Assembly (NCBI RefSeq): GCF_910592395.1
Contig: NC_088318.1
Span: 12,278,349-12,342,348, forward strand
Source of the DNA: Lineus longissimus
Taxonomy: Eukaryota > Nemertea > Pilidiophora > Heteronemertea > Lineidae
Length of the DNA: 64,000 bases
Direction: 5' to 3'
Shown here: positions 11,547 through 22,799 of the stretch, one piece after another
Numbering within the stretch: position 1 is the stretch's first letter
Layout: every line of letters begins with the position of its first letter
Position numbers and translations under genes: made by a program
Notes under the pieces: model-generated
The model's input: the letters and a program-made list of their open reading frames with translations, nothing else
The model's database searches: none
Told to the model about the DNA's origin: nothing

Positions 11547-12746
11547 CATGGATGAATTTCTCTTGATTGTGATCAAAAACCTATTAGACCATAGTTGTGA
11601 TGCAGGATGCGGGAGAATGGCCTGAATGGCCTGGTCACGGATGTTGCATGCGATAACATGACTCGGTGTAGTATCTCTGCTGATATCCAGATGGCAGGGC
11701 GTGCAGTGCTCTGGTGAGGTCAAAGATTTGGTTGTTTGTAAACAATGATGGAGATATTGTCTATGGTTCAAAGTCAATCGTGCCCGAACCGGTTTTAGTT
11801 AATGGATTTTGTCAATTTGCAATTATCCTATCATTAAATATTCTTTCATTAATCTATTAATAAATTTTTTGTTCAAATTTTCAACTGAGGTATATCAAGT
11901 TTGAAGTATGTTAATAGAAATTGATACCTCTCTGTAAGTATTGGTTATCAAACACTCTGATTGACCCATCATTCCGCCCGAAACTTCACAGTCGCCACTG
12001 CTTTGACCTACATTTTAGCTACGCCCTTGTATAGTGTTTGGTGAGACAACCAATACCCCTTGTTCAGTCTCAATTCCTAAATTTTCGAAAAAACATCAGA
12101 TTTCTTCTGAAAAGCAGAATCGAAAAATTCTTATGATGCTAGTTCGAGTAGCAGACTTGTTTCAGGTTTTAGCTGCTATTCGAGTAAGGTTTTCTTACGT
12201 GTACCAGAGGCTGGTGTCCAGATCTGCCTCAGGTTCGGTAGGCATCTTACAAGAACTATTTTCGACTGTAAAAACAATGGAGCAGTGCCAGAATAGTTGT
12301 AGAGGCTGTAATAAAATATGTATAACCCAACTAGTCAGGTGGGATGCGAGCAAATAGTACACATACTTTAATCGCTTGCGAAGGGAGCATATTGGAATTT
12401 CTGAAATTATGCCCGGGATTTTGGATCCGGTATTTTAGTTTTAACCCATTCCTTGCCGAATTTTTAATGCAGTGTTAAAATCTAATGAAATTTTGACAAA
12501 TATTAAACGTGTTGAACCCAGAATTGGTTCAAGTTTAGGTGATCACATTCATCAGTCAATCCGATAGTGACATATAAAAATTATTTTGGCGTGGCTAACC
12601 CTTTCAGCCCCCACACGAGACAGAATACCAGACACCAAATGATGAATATTTTCTCTAATAAAATCATCTTCTGTTTGTTCATGACATGATTTCAAATAAT
12701 TGACAAACTGATAGCAGTTTAGAATGTTCTCCCAACATGCTCTTTA
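11547..12746. other. No gene seen
   Basis: Contains the 107-codon frame 12034-12357, which has no recognisable domain and no good splice context. Otherwise AT-rich unique DNA. Confidence 0.5.
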
Positions 12747-13480
12747 ACCTTTGTGGCTTTCGAACCCCTGCAACTTTGTCTTATCATTCTAATTAATATT
12801 TCATTAAAAATGGGAAACCCTTGTGGGCCACCTAAAAATCTAGGCCTAATGTAATTTCAGAGCCTTGGAAAGATTGAAAATCAATATCTAGATATCGGGT
12901 AAATAAATCTTAAGAATTATCACCACTGTTCAGAATTCTGACTAGCCTTTGTGGTTTTGGAACCCCTACACATATTTTTGAACTTTCTAATCGATATTTC
13001 ATTAAAAATGATCTTTGAGTCATTAATGAGCCTAAACTATTGAATTTCAATAAAATAAGGTATTGAAATATTGCATAAATGATAATTGCAATTGTTCGAA
13101 TTTTCTTTTACTTGCTAACATTTGCGGTTTTTTAACCCCTACACATTTATTTGTACTTACCCACGTAGCAAGTTAATTTTTCAATAAAAATAAAGCATTT
13201 GATTGAGTCATCACTATTGTTCATCTTCGCTGTAATGTAACCAAATGTCAGGTTGCGGTTTTTGAACCCCTACACATTTATTTGTATTTACTCATGTAAC
13301 GAGTTAATATTTCAATAAGAATAAAACATTTGATTGAGTCATCACTATTGTAAATCTACGCTGTAATGTAACCAAATGTCAGGTGAGCACATTAGTTAAA
13401 GCTATTAGAACTTTCTGCCGCCTTCTTGATTGTTGATCAATTTCACGTTAACCTTTGCGGTATTTGAACCCCTACGGGAA
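12747..13480 (+). repeat. Diverged tandem array, TTTGCGGTTTTTGAACCCC units
   Basis: Five copies of a unit starting CCTTTGYGGTTTTNGAACCC begin near 12748, 12946, 13119, 13251 and 13453, at irregular spacings of 198, 173, 131 and 202 bases. The two central copies (13122-13252 and 13253-13383) are nearly identical over 131 bases, sharing TTGATTGAGTCATCACTATT and GCTGTAATGTAACCAAATGT. The outer copies are older and interrupted. This suggests repeated local duplication with one recent event. Confidence 0.8.
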
Positions 13481-14843
13481 CTTTCCCAGCGCCCTAGACA
13501 GTAATAGGCCTCAATACCAAACCTTCGAGAATGTTATTGTCAATTTGTTTATGGGTATCGATGTTATAAAATCAATCAGATCGATAAGGTGACTAAATCC
13601 TATGCGATATCCATGATTTCCCAGTTTCATTTTCAAGGCTGCTGTATTGTTCTTGGATTTTTCCTTTTGAAATATCGCCCACCTTTGCCATGTTTGCACT
13701 GTTAAATGTTTTTGGTGTTGTAAAAAAATACCCATGTAGTTTATAGTCGAAGGGAAAATTTTGCAATGGAATGATCACTTGTTATCAAAGCTTAAATGTT
13801 TGCCCACATTCGGTAAATGTTATCGAAGTTTGTCATGTGTTACACTCATTTTAACACAAACAGAAAGTCAGTACTGATATCATCTATCTAGGAAATAAAC
13901 CATGATAATTTTTTTTTGGTTCTGATATACATGTTCATAGTCACTGCTCCTTTCCCAGAAAAGGGATTGCCCGGTGAAATGTTTTAATCGAGAAGATATG
14001 GTGGTCGTCGGGTTATAAACTTTTAAAAAGATGTTTACTTGAATAAAGAGGTACACTGGCTGCGGAACTTACAGGATTTACAGTAAATCAAAAACTTTCC
14101 TCAAAAATGAGAACAGGAGCCCAAAAATGTTTATTTGCAACTTTATATTTACTTAATATTCTTCAAACAGTATCTAATTCATCATAAATTATGTTTCTCT
14201 CCAACTGCAAAAATGTAAAAAAGTTTTTTTCAATATTTTACGGATAAGACTGACGTTGTCTATCAATTCAGGCTGGTAAATTCTCCACGGAGAAAACAGA
14301 TTATTGATTTTTTTTCCTTGAGCTTCTGCCAGCATCATTCGTGTGGTGCAGGGCGGCCATCTTGACTCTTATCGAAACATTCGGTAATCTTGAACAATTT
14401 TGTTGGCTTGAAAATTAAATTTGGGCCGAATTTTTATAAATTCCTTGGGGCACTAGGAGTGCCTTTAGAAATTTGATTCATCTTGAAACGTTTTCATTTA
14501 CAGCGTAGATAATAATGTCAGATGCCCCTAGCTGACTCCAAATTTGTTAAATTGACAAAAAAAATTGAATTTGGGCAGGATTGAGTTAGTCAATGTTAGT
14601 TCATGGTCTATTAGATGGGATGAAGGATGTGGTGTGTGTTGCCGGCGGGGGGAGGGGGGGTGACTTGTGCGTGTTTGAATGCCTCAACATTTCTTTGATT
14701 CAAAGACAAAGTCAAGTTTTTTGATTTGGAGATTTATCCTCCCTCCACACCACAGTTACAGCACTTTTAGTCCCAAATATACATTAAAACCCTCACTTTT
14801 CAGTGACATCTGGCCCTCGCCAAAGTCAAACTCAGACCAGACG
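13481..14843. other. No gene seen
   Basis: AT-rich DNA with a G-run near 14646-14660. The two overlapping minus-strand frames near 13511-13778 carry no recognisable motif. Confidence 0.5.
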
Positions 14844-14945
14844 TTGTCAGCTCACAGATATTGTCAGCTTACAGATGTCATCTCCCCACAGATATTGTCA
14901 GTTCACAGATGTCGTAAGCCCCCGATGTTGTCACCTCGAGACGTG
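14844..14945 (+). repeat. 17-base minisatellite, six imperfect units
   Basis: Units of the form TTGTCAGCTCACAGATA start at 14844, 14861, 14878, 14895, 14912 and about 14928. They drift toward TCGTAAGCCCCCGATG and TTGTCACCTCGAG at the right end. Two overlapping open frames (about 125 and 69 codons) pass through the array and owe part of their length to it. Confidence 0.8.
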
Positions 14946-17280
14946 TCCCAGTATTGCAACCTTCCCAAGTTGTGTATATGTCCCAATAATCAATCCAATG
15001 GTTTTATCGTAGTATTGATCATGGCCAACAGGTATGCATATCAACTAATTAATTAACAACTACTCCATTAGCTTGTATTGCCTAATATGTTTATAATGCC
15101 GTCTCGAAATGAATGAAAATATTGAAGTTATGTCAAGGGTGCATATTCGAGTGTATTTTCGGTACAGTGGGTTTGGGTCTTTTTTACTAGCACCACTAAG
15201 GTCAGGTCAAGCTGTTGGTCTGTGGACGTGGGCCTAAATCGTCCCATAGTTCTACTGTCTTGTCAGTGGGTCATCGGGGCAAATCTTGATAACATCAACC
15301 CCCACGAAACAGCTTTCATAGGGGTTCCTAAAAGGGAATATAATGCACCTTTAAAGGAACTATATCATCAGCTCATTTAGATTTTTTTTAAACATAGCTT
15401 TCTTCATGATACAGTATCGTTAAAAATAATGTCAAGATAGTTTTGAGGGGTTAAATACTATTCTACACATCAGTATAGGCCTGTGTATATCATATTCGTG
15501 GTGCGCCGTTCAAGGGGGTGTACTTATAGTAAACATATGTTTGAGAATGGGATTAAGTGGTGCACTTACTAGGCCTACAAGAGCGCAACACCATTGAAAT
15601 ATGAATGAAAAATCTCCAGGCCTACGCACTGAATACACATGCTTATGCACAATGTACTTTCTAGCGATATTTGCCTAGGTCTAGATTTTTTGGAGTTTTT
15701 GGATTGTCACGTACGTCATCCATCTGGGGGTTCAGCATACTAAATGGAATACAATGTGGATGTGTGGTGCTATCAGATTGCGGATCAGATAAAAATGGTA
15801 AATAATTATCTTCGTTTTGCATCTTTGGTTTCCTTATTAGTTCAAGGTGGGCGGATGAGCGTTTTACGTGCCAGTTGGGTTTATTGGCCTGGTGACTCCG
15901 TCTTCGGCTAGAGGTAGAGTCGTGTATCTCACTTGGTGGGGTTTTTTGTTTGCTCTGGCAGACACCAGACACCAGATACAGGCCAGGTCCCTCATACCTA
16001 AGTGTCCATATGCCAAGCCTGGCAAAAAATTCCCAATGTGGGCAGTAGCCAAAGTGGACTCTACACCTCCTGTTATGATGCCTGTAATGTTGACAAAAAG
16101 GACAGAAAAAAGTAATTCAATTTTAGCTTTACATGTACATCAGATTGTAAAAACTCTTCCAAAATAGCAGGGAAAAATAGAATGGCATTAGAAGTTCGAT
16201 CTAGATTCAAATTTACTGTTCTGTTTTCCATTATTTTGATATTTGGCCACGAAGTAATGATGTCCTTCTTACCCATCATTTAGCTCTATGAATATTGAAA
16301 AAAGCATCCTCGTGTTTCCCGATACGTAACAGAGCCACCTCTGTTCGTACGCCAACAACCCCGGTTTTGTAAGATGATCGTACAATGTATGTATGATAAT
16401 TGATCCTCTCGTTATTGTCTGACGTATTCTCGTTAGCGTTTGACGTAAGAGTGGTGTAAATATTGCACCAATTTTCCACGTAATCAAAGGATATTATATT
16501 TTGCACTACCACAAGAAAGCTTGCAGTCTTTTTGGCATTTTTCCAGTTACATCATACAATACAATGCAACTAGATGTGCCACTCTGTTGCGCGGAAACAG
16601 AATGGCTGACTTACGGAGTAAGCCTCTGATTTTTCCATCATGATGCCAGCTGTGACATTGAAATCAACAAAGGCTTACCCCATAACTCGGCAAAGTTTGG
16701 CCATGTCATTGCCAGACACGATTGTTTGGAAAGAAGGGAATGTTTTCGTGCATCATGAAATTCAGGGTTTTTTCTCTTCTACATTTATGTCATATGCAAA
16801 CTCTTGAGTACATGCAGTAGCGGTAAAATCCACTGCATGAGCAGCTGTTACGATTATATCTAGTTGCAGTGAGCACGAGTCAACCAAATTGCCTCTTCCG
16901 ATGAATTTCTGAAACCCCGACCTTGAATGTTTTGATACACAGCCATTATAATCGATATAACATTCAAAATAATTGTGCCTCTGAATTTTTCTTACCCACA
17001 CAACCCTTGAAATTGATAGAACTGAACATTTAGTTTGAAAGGCAAATTCATATTTCCTTCATACATCATACAAAGGCCTTTTACTCCATTTGGACGTAGT
17101 TTTAACAAACACGAATCCTTGATATTTCTGTCATTGTGTTTAGCAGCATTGGCACAATTGCTTCTGATAAATGTAAATCCTCGAAACCTTGTATCATTGT
17201 TACATCTAAATAATGATAGGCCTACCTATAGGAGGCTTTCGTCCGTACAATGATATAAATACTGCCGTGAGATACTATTA
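14946..17280. other. No gene seen
   Basis: Mixed unique DNA. The 15840-16060 part is somewhat GC-richer and has a small CAGACAC repeat, but overlapping frames on both strands show no recognisable domain and no paired splice sites. Confidence 0.45.
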
Positions 17281-17360
17281 TTAGCTCAGCTGACAAAGTC
17301 AGCGGAGCTAGTAGAATAGCTGTTCAAATGGTGTCCGTCCTGCAATCCATCCATCTAGGG
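17281..17360 (+). repeat. Family C repeat head (AGCTCAGCTGA hairpin)
   Basis: TTAGCTCAGCTGACAAAGTC is followed by AGCGGAGCTAGTAGAATAG and GTGTCCGTCCTGCAATCC. The start forms a hairpin of the form AGCTC..GCTGAC..GTCAGC..GAGCT. The same head, with a perfect hairpin and an expanded GTCT tract, is at 63272. The repeat probably continues to the right, but its end cannot be fixed from two diverged copies. Confidence 0.6.
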
Positions 17361-17630
17361 ACCCATCTGTGGACAAAATTGGACATTTCTGATTGGGAAG
17401 GCCTAGCCACTTCGTTGACGGTGCTAAATTAGGAGTTGCCCAAGGTGAACTCAAAAAACGAAAAATCAGCGCGATCCGACCTGTATTAAGAGAATGAGGT
17501 CATTTCGCGTGTAGATTTCTTTCCCTTTTTACCTCGGTCCACAGAGCAAATATTGTTTTCAAATGTGGCTGAATATTTTTTAATATTTTTTACTTTTTTA
17601 CTTTTAATGGAATTAATATGGTTTTCACCG

Positions 17631-17760
17631 CCAGTTGGCGCTGCAGGCACATTGACTGAATTTTGGCGATTTCAAATTTGGCGGTGGCTCAACTTTTTGC
17701 AAGCAGTGCCGCTGATTGGCCGATCGATAGAAGAGATGCCACCATTTAAAAATGGCGGTA
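17631..17760 (+). promoter_or_regulatory. Promoter-like segment: NF-Y-type and YY1-type motifs
   Basis: Within 130 bases are CCGCCAGTTGGCGCT (13 of 15 matches to a CTCF consensus), GCTGATTGGCC (inverted CCAAT, NF-Y type, about 17711-17721) and AAAATGGCGG (YY1/TISU type, ATG at 17752). The last forms an imperfect inverted repeat with GCCACCATTT just upstream. NF-Y plus a YY1 element overlapping the start codon is known from TATA-less promoters of short-leader genes. Whether it is active here is inference, and it may simply be part of the family C repeat. Confidence 0.35.
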
Positions 17761-17853
17761 GTCGCTGCTTCAATGAAGATGAGTGAACTTTCTCATGTTC
17801 AATCGGTTGATACTCTTTTAATCAACATGACCATGTACCTGAAATTTGTTTAG
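17752..17853 (+). CDS. Possible short ORF at a TISU-like start, function unknown
   Basis: ATGGCGG at 17752 opens 33 codons (MAVVAASMKM, then SELSHVQSVDTLLINMTMYL, then KFV, stop TAG). A short frame is easily open by chance. It is listed only because the initiator context is unusually good and motifs of a TATA-less promoter lie directly upstream. There is no strong donor within it (GTACCT near 17836 is weak), so it could be a non-coding coincidence. No homologue is recognised. Confidence 0.15.
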   Translation: MAVVAASMKMSELSHVQSVDTLLINMTMYLKFV

Positions 17854-17939
17854 GTACTGAAAAGAGTCTATATAATTCAGATTTATCGATAGTTTTTTAT
17901 AATATTGCGGAAATTTTGTGCACAAATTAGCGAAATTTG

Positions 17940-18340
17940 GTGCTCGTCTCATGTCATTTTAAAGCGAGAAATTTGTTTCCGTCGATCTCTACCACTGAAA
18001 AATCGCTTGCATAGCTTCGAATTTTTGTGAAAATAAGTATCTAAACTTGGTTTCAAATAGTCTAGAGAGTTACCTTTGTGGTGATACATATGGTATGTGA
18101 TAAATATTTGTGGAATTTGTGAAATTCGGTTTTCAAACGTGCCGATGATGCAAGCGATCTCGCGTGAATTTTGCAAGTCCTGATATGTCGACCGGGTGTC
18201 AAAAATCACTCGCCTAAATTCAATTCAAAGATCAAAAATAATATCTGAACTTAGTTTCAAATAGCCTACGCAATTATCATTTCGGTGATATATAATGCAT
18301 GCATGTAATAATTGATTAATCTGCCTAAAACGCGCTATTA
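17940..18340. repeat. Two-copy tandem duplication, period about 204
   Basis: GTATCTAAACTTGGTTTCAA at 18037 recurs as ATATCTGAACTTAGTTTCAA at 18241, followed in both by ATAG, a short spacer and a GGTGATA word. The upstream words TGAAAAATCGC and TCAAAAATCAC also repeat at the same spacing. The copies have diverged substantially. Confidence 0.65.
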
Positions 18341-18620
18341 AAACGGCGAAAGATCGTGATAAACACTCTGGTGGCGGTCGCACTAAATAACGACCGGTAG
18401 GGCCCGGCGTCTGGCGGAGAAAAAAAGGTAGCGGCCGGAGGTTGAAACGGGATTTTTATGCACTTTTAACTGTATATATATGTTGTTTGGATGTATTTCT
18501 AACAGTTCTGTAACTTTGATGACCAAGCTTGCGCCCAAAGTTGTTGAAATTGATGCTTGTTTATGGACTGCGCTAGCGACCGGAGAATTCGCCGTCGGCC
18601 ATTTTGGCTACGGTCCCTGA
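18341..18620. promoter_or_regulatory. CpG-rich promoter-like segment
   Basis: This stretch is GC- and CpG-richer than its surroundings (GGTGGCGGTCGC, GGTAGCGGCCGG, GCGCTAGCGACCGG, GCCGTCGG). It ends with GGCCATTTTGGC at about 18597-18608, a YY1-type site. On the minus strand the site reads CAAAATGG and opens a 9-codon frame (MADGEFSGR, then stop), so a minus-strand start is possible but unsupported. No TATA box. CpG-rich islands with YY1 sites often mark promoters, but no connected exon is certain. Confidence 0.3.
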
Positions 18621-19304
18621 GTTGTTGTGGTTGGCAATTTTGCAACAAATTTCGCCATTTAGGCTACGTTTGTTTACAATTATTTTGAAAGTCACATTAT
18701 GACATCGTAGTATGAATTCCACTGCAGTTTCGTTACGCAGCAATGCTCATGTTTTTGGTTTGCAATCCTGTACTGTCTGTACACTGCGCTGTGCATGGCT
18801 GTACTGTAGCTGTAAAAAAGACAAAAAACATAGCCTAGCCCTATAGGACAGGCTTAGAGTATAACTCAACAAACAGGCCCTCATGATTCATTTGATGGAC
18901 ACCTTATTTGATAGTACCTCATCATTAAGTCCACTAGATCCTGTTCTGTCACATGTCGTAGACGATAGACAATTTTCAAAATGTAGTACACCACTCGCTC
19001 ATCTTTAAGCCCAGCTCTCGGCTCACATCATGTGGGCACGGTTGGCTGTTGAGTGTTATGGTTCAGTCTGTGAGACTAATTTAAAGAGGTTACACTTTTA
19101 TTTTGAATTGGAAAACAGCCCACAGGACTGACTTTTCACTGAGTAATAAGTGTGCCCTTCGAAGGTAAAGTCTCTTTCTGGATTTGCTTCCATAGATGCC
19201 TTGTTCAGGATATCATCTGACCGATGCCTGATCAAGCACAGACTGTATCCGGTGGTGTACATTTCCCCGTCTATGTCACCCTTTTTTATTCAGTCAGTGT
19301 TAAT
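18621..19304. other. No gene seen
   Basis: Ordinary unique sequence. A weak donor-like GAAG|GTAAAG occurs near 19163 without a clear exon. Confidence 0.45.
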
Positions 19305-19324
19305 TTCTCTTCTCTTTTTTTACA

Positions 19325-19560
19325 GATTAACTGTTGTTGGTTATTGCAAGAGGAGTCGTTGGCACATTTCAAGTCCAGGAAAGCACTTGCTGTTCCCACA
19401 TTCAGAGTGAGGTGTGCTTACTCGTTTTACTGCTTTCCATTCCCGGAGAGCGTTATCAAATATCTGCTGCAAGGCAACAAATATCTGCCGCAAGGCGCTT
19501 CAAATATCTGCCGAAAGGCATCAAATATCTGCCGCACCAATAAAGTTCATTTTGTTAACC
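19325..19560 (+). other. Candidate terminal exon (acceptor to AATAAA)
   Basis: A strong pyrimidine tract (TTTCTCTTCTCTTTTTTTAC) ends in CAG just before 19325, and an AATAAA lies at 19539-19544 followed by T-rich sequence. That is the layout of a last exon. All three forward frames are open for 29 or more codons, so the coding frame, if any, cannot be chosen. The 21-base repeat at 19457-19542 lies inside. It could equally be a non-coding transcript end or chance. The CRE cluster 230 bases downstream is a notable neighbour. Confidence 0.25.
19457..19542 (+). repeat. 21-23 base minisatellite, four units
   Basis: Units of the form CAAATATCTGCCGCAAGGCA start at 19457, 19478, 19501 and 19522. Three are 21 bases and one is 23, so the reading frame is not preserved through the array. 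It overlaps the candidate AATAAA at its right edge. Confidence 0.85.
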
Positions 19561-19775
19561 AACTCTTTATCTTCTTTTCTTCACATACAAAAAAGACCGT
19601 CCCAAACATTTGGCTGCATCCACTTCATCAATGTCCAGACAACAGTCGGTTCATTTGACCATTGTAAAGCACCAGGCCCCACCTCACAAAATACACTGTA
19701 ATAATTATGTACCTTGTGTCCATGTGCATGTTATTAGTTCCACCTACGCTGCATGAAGACAAGGACTCCACTCTT

Positions 19776-19869
19776 TGACGTCACCACACAACTCCTTGAC
19801 GTCATCACACACCCCACTACTGCAACGGCAATAGAAATGACTTTACGTCATAATACCAGGGTGACGTCA
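19776..19869. promoter_or_regulatory. Cluster of CRE/ATF sites
   Basis: Perfect palindromic TGACGTCA occurs at 19776-19783, 19797-19804 and 19862-19869, with TTACGTCA at 19843-19850. The first two are spaced 21 bases (two helical turns) within similar flanks (CTCTTTGACGTCACCACAC and CTCCTTGACGTCATCACAC). CREB/ATF bZIP proteins bind this octamer in all animals. No TATA box or clear initiator was found on either side, so enhancer versus promoter is open. Confidence 0.6.
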
Positions 19870-20589
19870 ACTCAGTACTTCAGCATGCACTGATATAGCA
19901 AGAAGGTCTTTCGCATCAGCACTTCTGCGTGCTAGACGTTATAGCTTCACGTTGCCTCATAATAACGTTACCGACACACACTTGGCCCTTGCCTTCACCT
20001 ATCCATTTCAGCTGAGCGCCAGGCCCTTGGGCCTCTTGTATTATTCTCGCTTTGAGTAAACAAGACCGGTTTAAAAGAATGATCATCAAATTAGCATGTC
20101 TTTCGTTATTGTGCTGAAGGGGCAATGCGGTCTTGTTGCCTTAACTCTTTTGCTACCATACCCGGTATTTTCCAGGTCGGTACACAGTCTACTATTGGCC
20201 TGCTGTAATCTGTACTGCTAAAGTTCCCCCAAGTTCTATCAATCCGCACAGTCACTATAAGTTTTTGCAGTGCGAAAATTTTGCAATGAACAGCATCCTT
20301 TCATGAAGGTGATTTGGTGATTCAGAAAGGGTTTGACAACATCCAGCCACAGTCTGTTGACTTATACGCACACCCATACGCTGCAATATACTCCAAGATA
20401 AACTACGAAAAAAATCAATGTCCATTTCAAAACATTTTTTCTTCCATGATGTCTGAGCCATTTGGAGTCATCTTGAATGCAATTGGTCAATACTGTACGT
20501 GGATTAGAAAACACGCTTCGTAGTCTGTAGCTGTAACACTTAATCGTTGTGATCATATAAGGGGGGAAAAGTGTCCCATTTTGAAAATA
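19870..20589. other. No gene seen
   Basis: Unique DNA with short frames on both strands that lack recognisable domains. Confidence 0.45.
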
Positions 20590-20750
20590 CAGTAGAACCT
20601 CTCTATTAAGGACACCCTCGGGGCTGACCAGTGCTGTCTATAGTAGAGAGGTGTCCTGATTAGAGAGGTCAACTTGAATGGAAACACCAGTTTGGGACCA
20701 AAATTAGTGTCCTTGATGGAGAGGTTGTCCTTTCCGACGAGGAAATTTAG
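20590..20750 (+). mobile_element. Family A MITE, right end lost
   Basis: CAGTAGAACCTCTCTATTAA follows TA (20588-20589). The interior has GGGCTGACCAGTGCTGTC, AGAGAGGTGTCCTGATTA, GGTCAACTTGAATGGAAAC and TGGGACCAAAATTAGTGTCC, collinear with 28969-29150. The right terminal ACTG is not recognisable, so the end is approximate. Confidence 0.8.
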
Positions 20751-22799
20751 CTAAATCTCAAACAGAATCATTGATAGCCCATAGTAGAACTGATGATAGA
20801 TCATCACAAAAAATACAATGTTTGTGATCTATGAAAAAATTGTCTTCTTTACGATCTAAGCTTTATTAGATGCAATCACCAGAAAACAAAGGAATTATCA
20901 AATTTCTCCCAATAGCGAGGTTGAGATCAGAGACTTATCACAGATACTCATACGTTTACGGATAGAAATGTACCCAAAATTCTGTCCTCTTTCTACAGAG
21001 TTTTATCTGTTTACGAATGTACAGGGATCCTTGATAGGTCGCTGTTCTCAACCTGCCTATCATGGGTCCTTTGAATGGAATAATCAGGTAGATATTGAAA
21101 AAGGTGTCTGTCTCTGTTGCTGTGATGCTATCTTCATTCTCATATCAGCGCCTTTACTTTGTCAGGAAATTTTTCAAGACCAGAAACTGAACATTTCCGT
21201 TGTTATCACGAATAGGCGAAAAATGAATCAAAAGCCTTGAGCCACTTCTGATAAAGCCAATATAATAGTATTACCTAAACCGAGAAATATCCATCTCGGA
21301 TTATTACATTTAAAAATAGTAATGTACATGCGTTGCCTTTGGTCATTTTGTGGTTTTAAATACGGATTTGAATTATTAAACTTTTTACCACGGGGTAAAA
21401 ATGTCGCTCTGGTTGAAGCAGCTGTGGTTTAATCTTTAATGCAGCTTCCTGAGGTGGATTCGGTTATCCGCAAGTTGTTGCAGAGACGGTTTAATTTCTG
21501 GTTGACATATGTTGCCCGAGGCGCAGAAGAGATAACATGTAGTTCCCTTTGAAAGGGCGTACGTCTCATTTCGTTTATCACATCGTAACTTCGGCTGATT
21601 TGGGAATTGGGGCAAATATTGTAAATTTTCATTCTAAGCACTCTGGTTGCAAGTTTGTTTTGGCTGTCTGACCAAACATCACTAGGTATTGGTCGTCTCA
21701 CCTAACTCCACTAGGTACAAGTGTCATTTGTGGGCCTTTTTGTAGACACATTATTATTTCATCAGGGCTGTTGGACACTCTCAGTCCATGGTTTAGTGTT
21801 TTAGTAACAGGCCAGGATGGGGCCGTGAGTGGGTTGATGCACATTTGATGTAATGGCCAATATACTATACCAGATCAGGCCAATGTCAGCATAGGGCTGT
21901 ATTTCATCTGTATTTTAGAAACCATACAAATCCTTCTGTGGGAGGGTGAATGATTTGGCAGATATTTTTAACGTTCCATCCTACAGCGGTAGGACTTGGA
22001 ACTAGTCCGACACAATATTATTCCGGCATCTTACCTGGTGTGGGTATTCAGTTGGCGATGAGAATGTAACATTACTTATACAGAAGGAAAAGTGTAGACA
22101 TCTCTCTTGCAACTTTTTGATTTTTTTCTGTCTCTCGTATCAATCGCCAAAGGTGAGATGTCTGGGCCAGGGCTACCTGGCGTGTCAGAACAGGTGGTTT
22201 GTAGATGTTGAAAAGAAACCTGTTGCTTTCTCTGCGATGCTGACTAAAAGGGGTCCTTTCCCGCAATGCCAATATTCTACAAAAGGAATTCTGTTATCCT
22301 AAATTGATGATTTAGAAACTTTGACAATGGTCTGGTTTGACACAGTGATATTTCTTGTACGCATGAATAGTGCTAATGTACTATTTTGACATAGGAGAGA
22401 CATCTGTCTGCGACTTCCAGTAACTTAATCTGGCCCACCTTACTCCTGTTTAAGTACCCCTTTAACTGTTTAACTTATTGCAATGCGTCCTATCGGAACA
22501 GTTTTCTACTTATTTAAAAAAGTGGTTAAAAAAGAAGACTCGTCATAACCCGAACAGGCGCAATAAATTAACCGAATATTACCCCATGCCACTTATCCTG
22601 TATCTAACACACTTTAATCAATAGGTTTGTTGAACCTTGAGCATGTTGAGACTGTTAATATTAGGAAATGTTGTACTCTTAAATACGCCGACATCCTGAC
22701 AAGGCATTACCCCATTCGTATACGACATCAAATTTGGCAACCCGCAATAATCCAGCCAATATTCCTCACCCCTCCACAACTTCACTTCATGGCATCTGA
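20751..22799. other. No gene seen
   Basis: AT-rich unique DNA. Frames at 20968-21240 (+) and 21429-21701 (-), 90 codons each, have no recognisable domain or paired splice sites. A small hairpin CCGAGA..TCTCGG sits near 21280. Confidence 0.45.
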
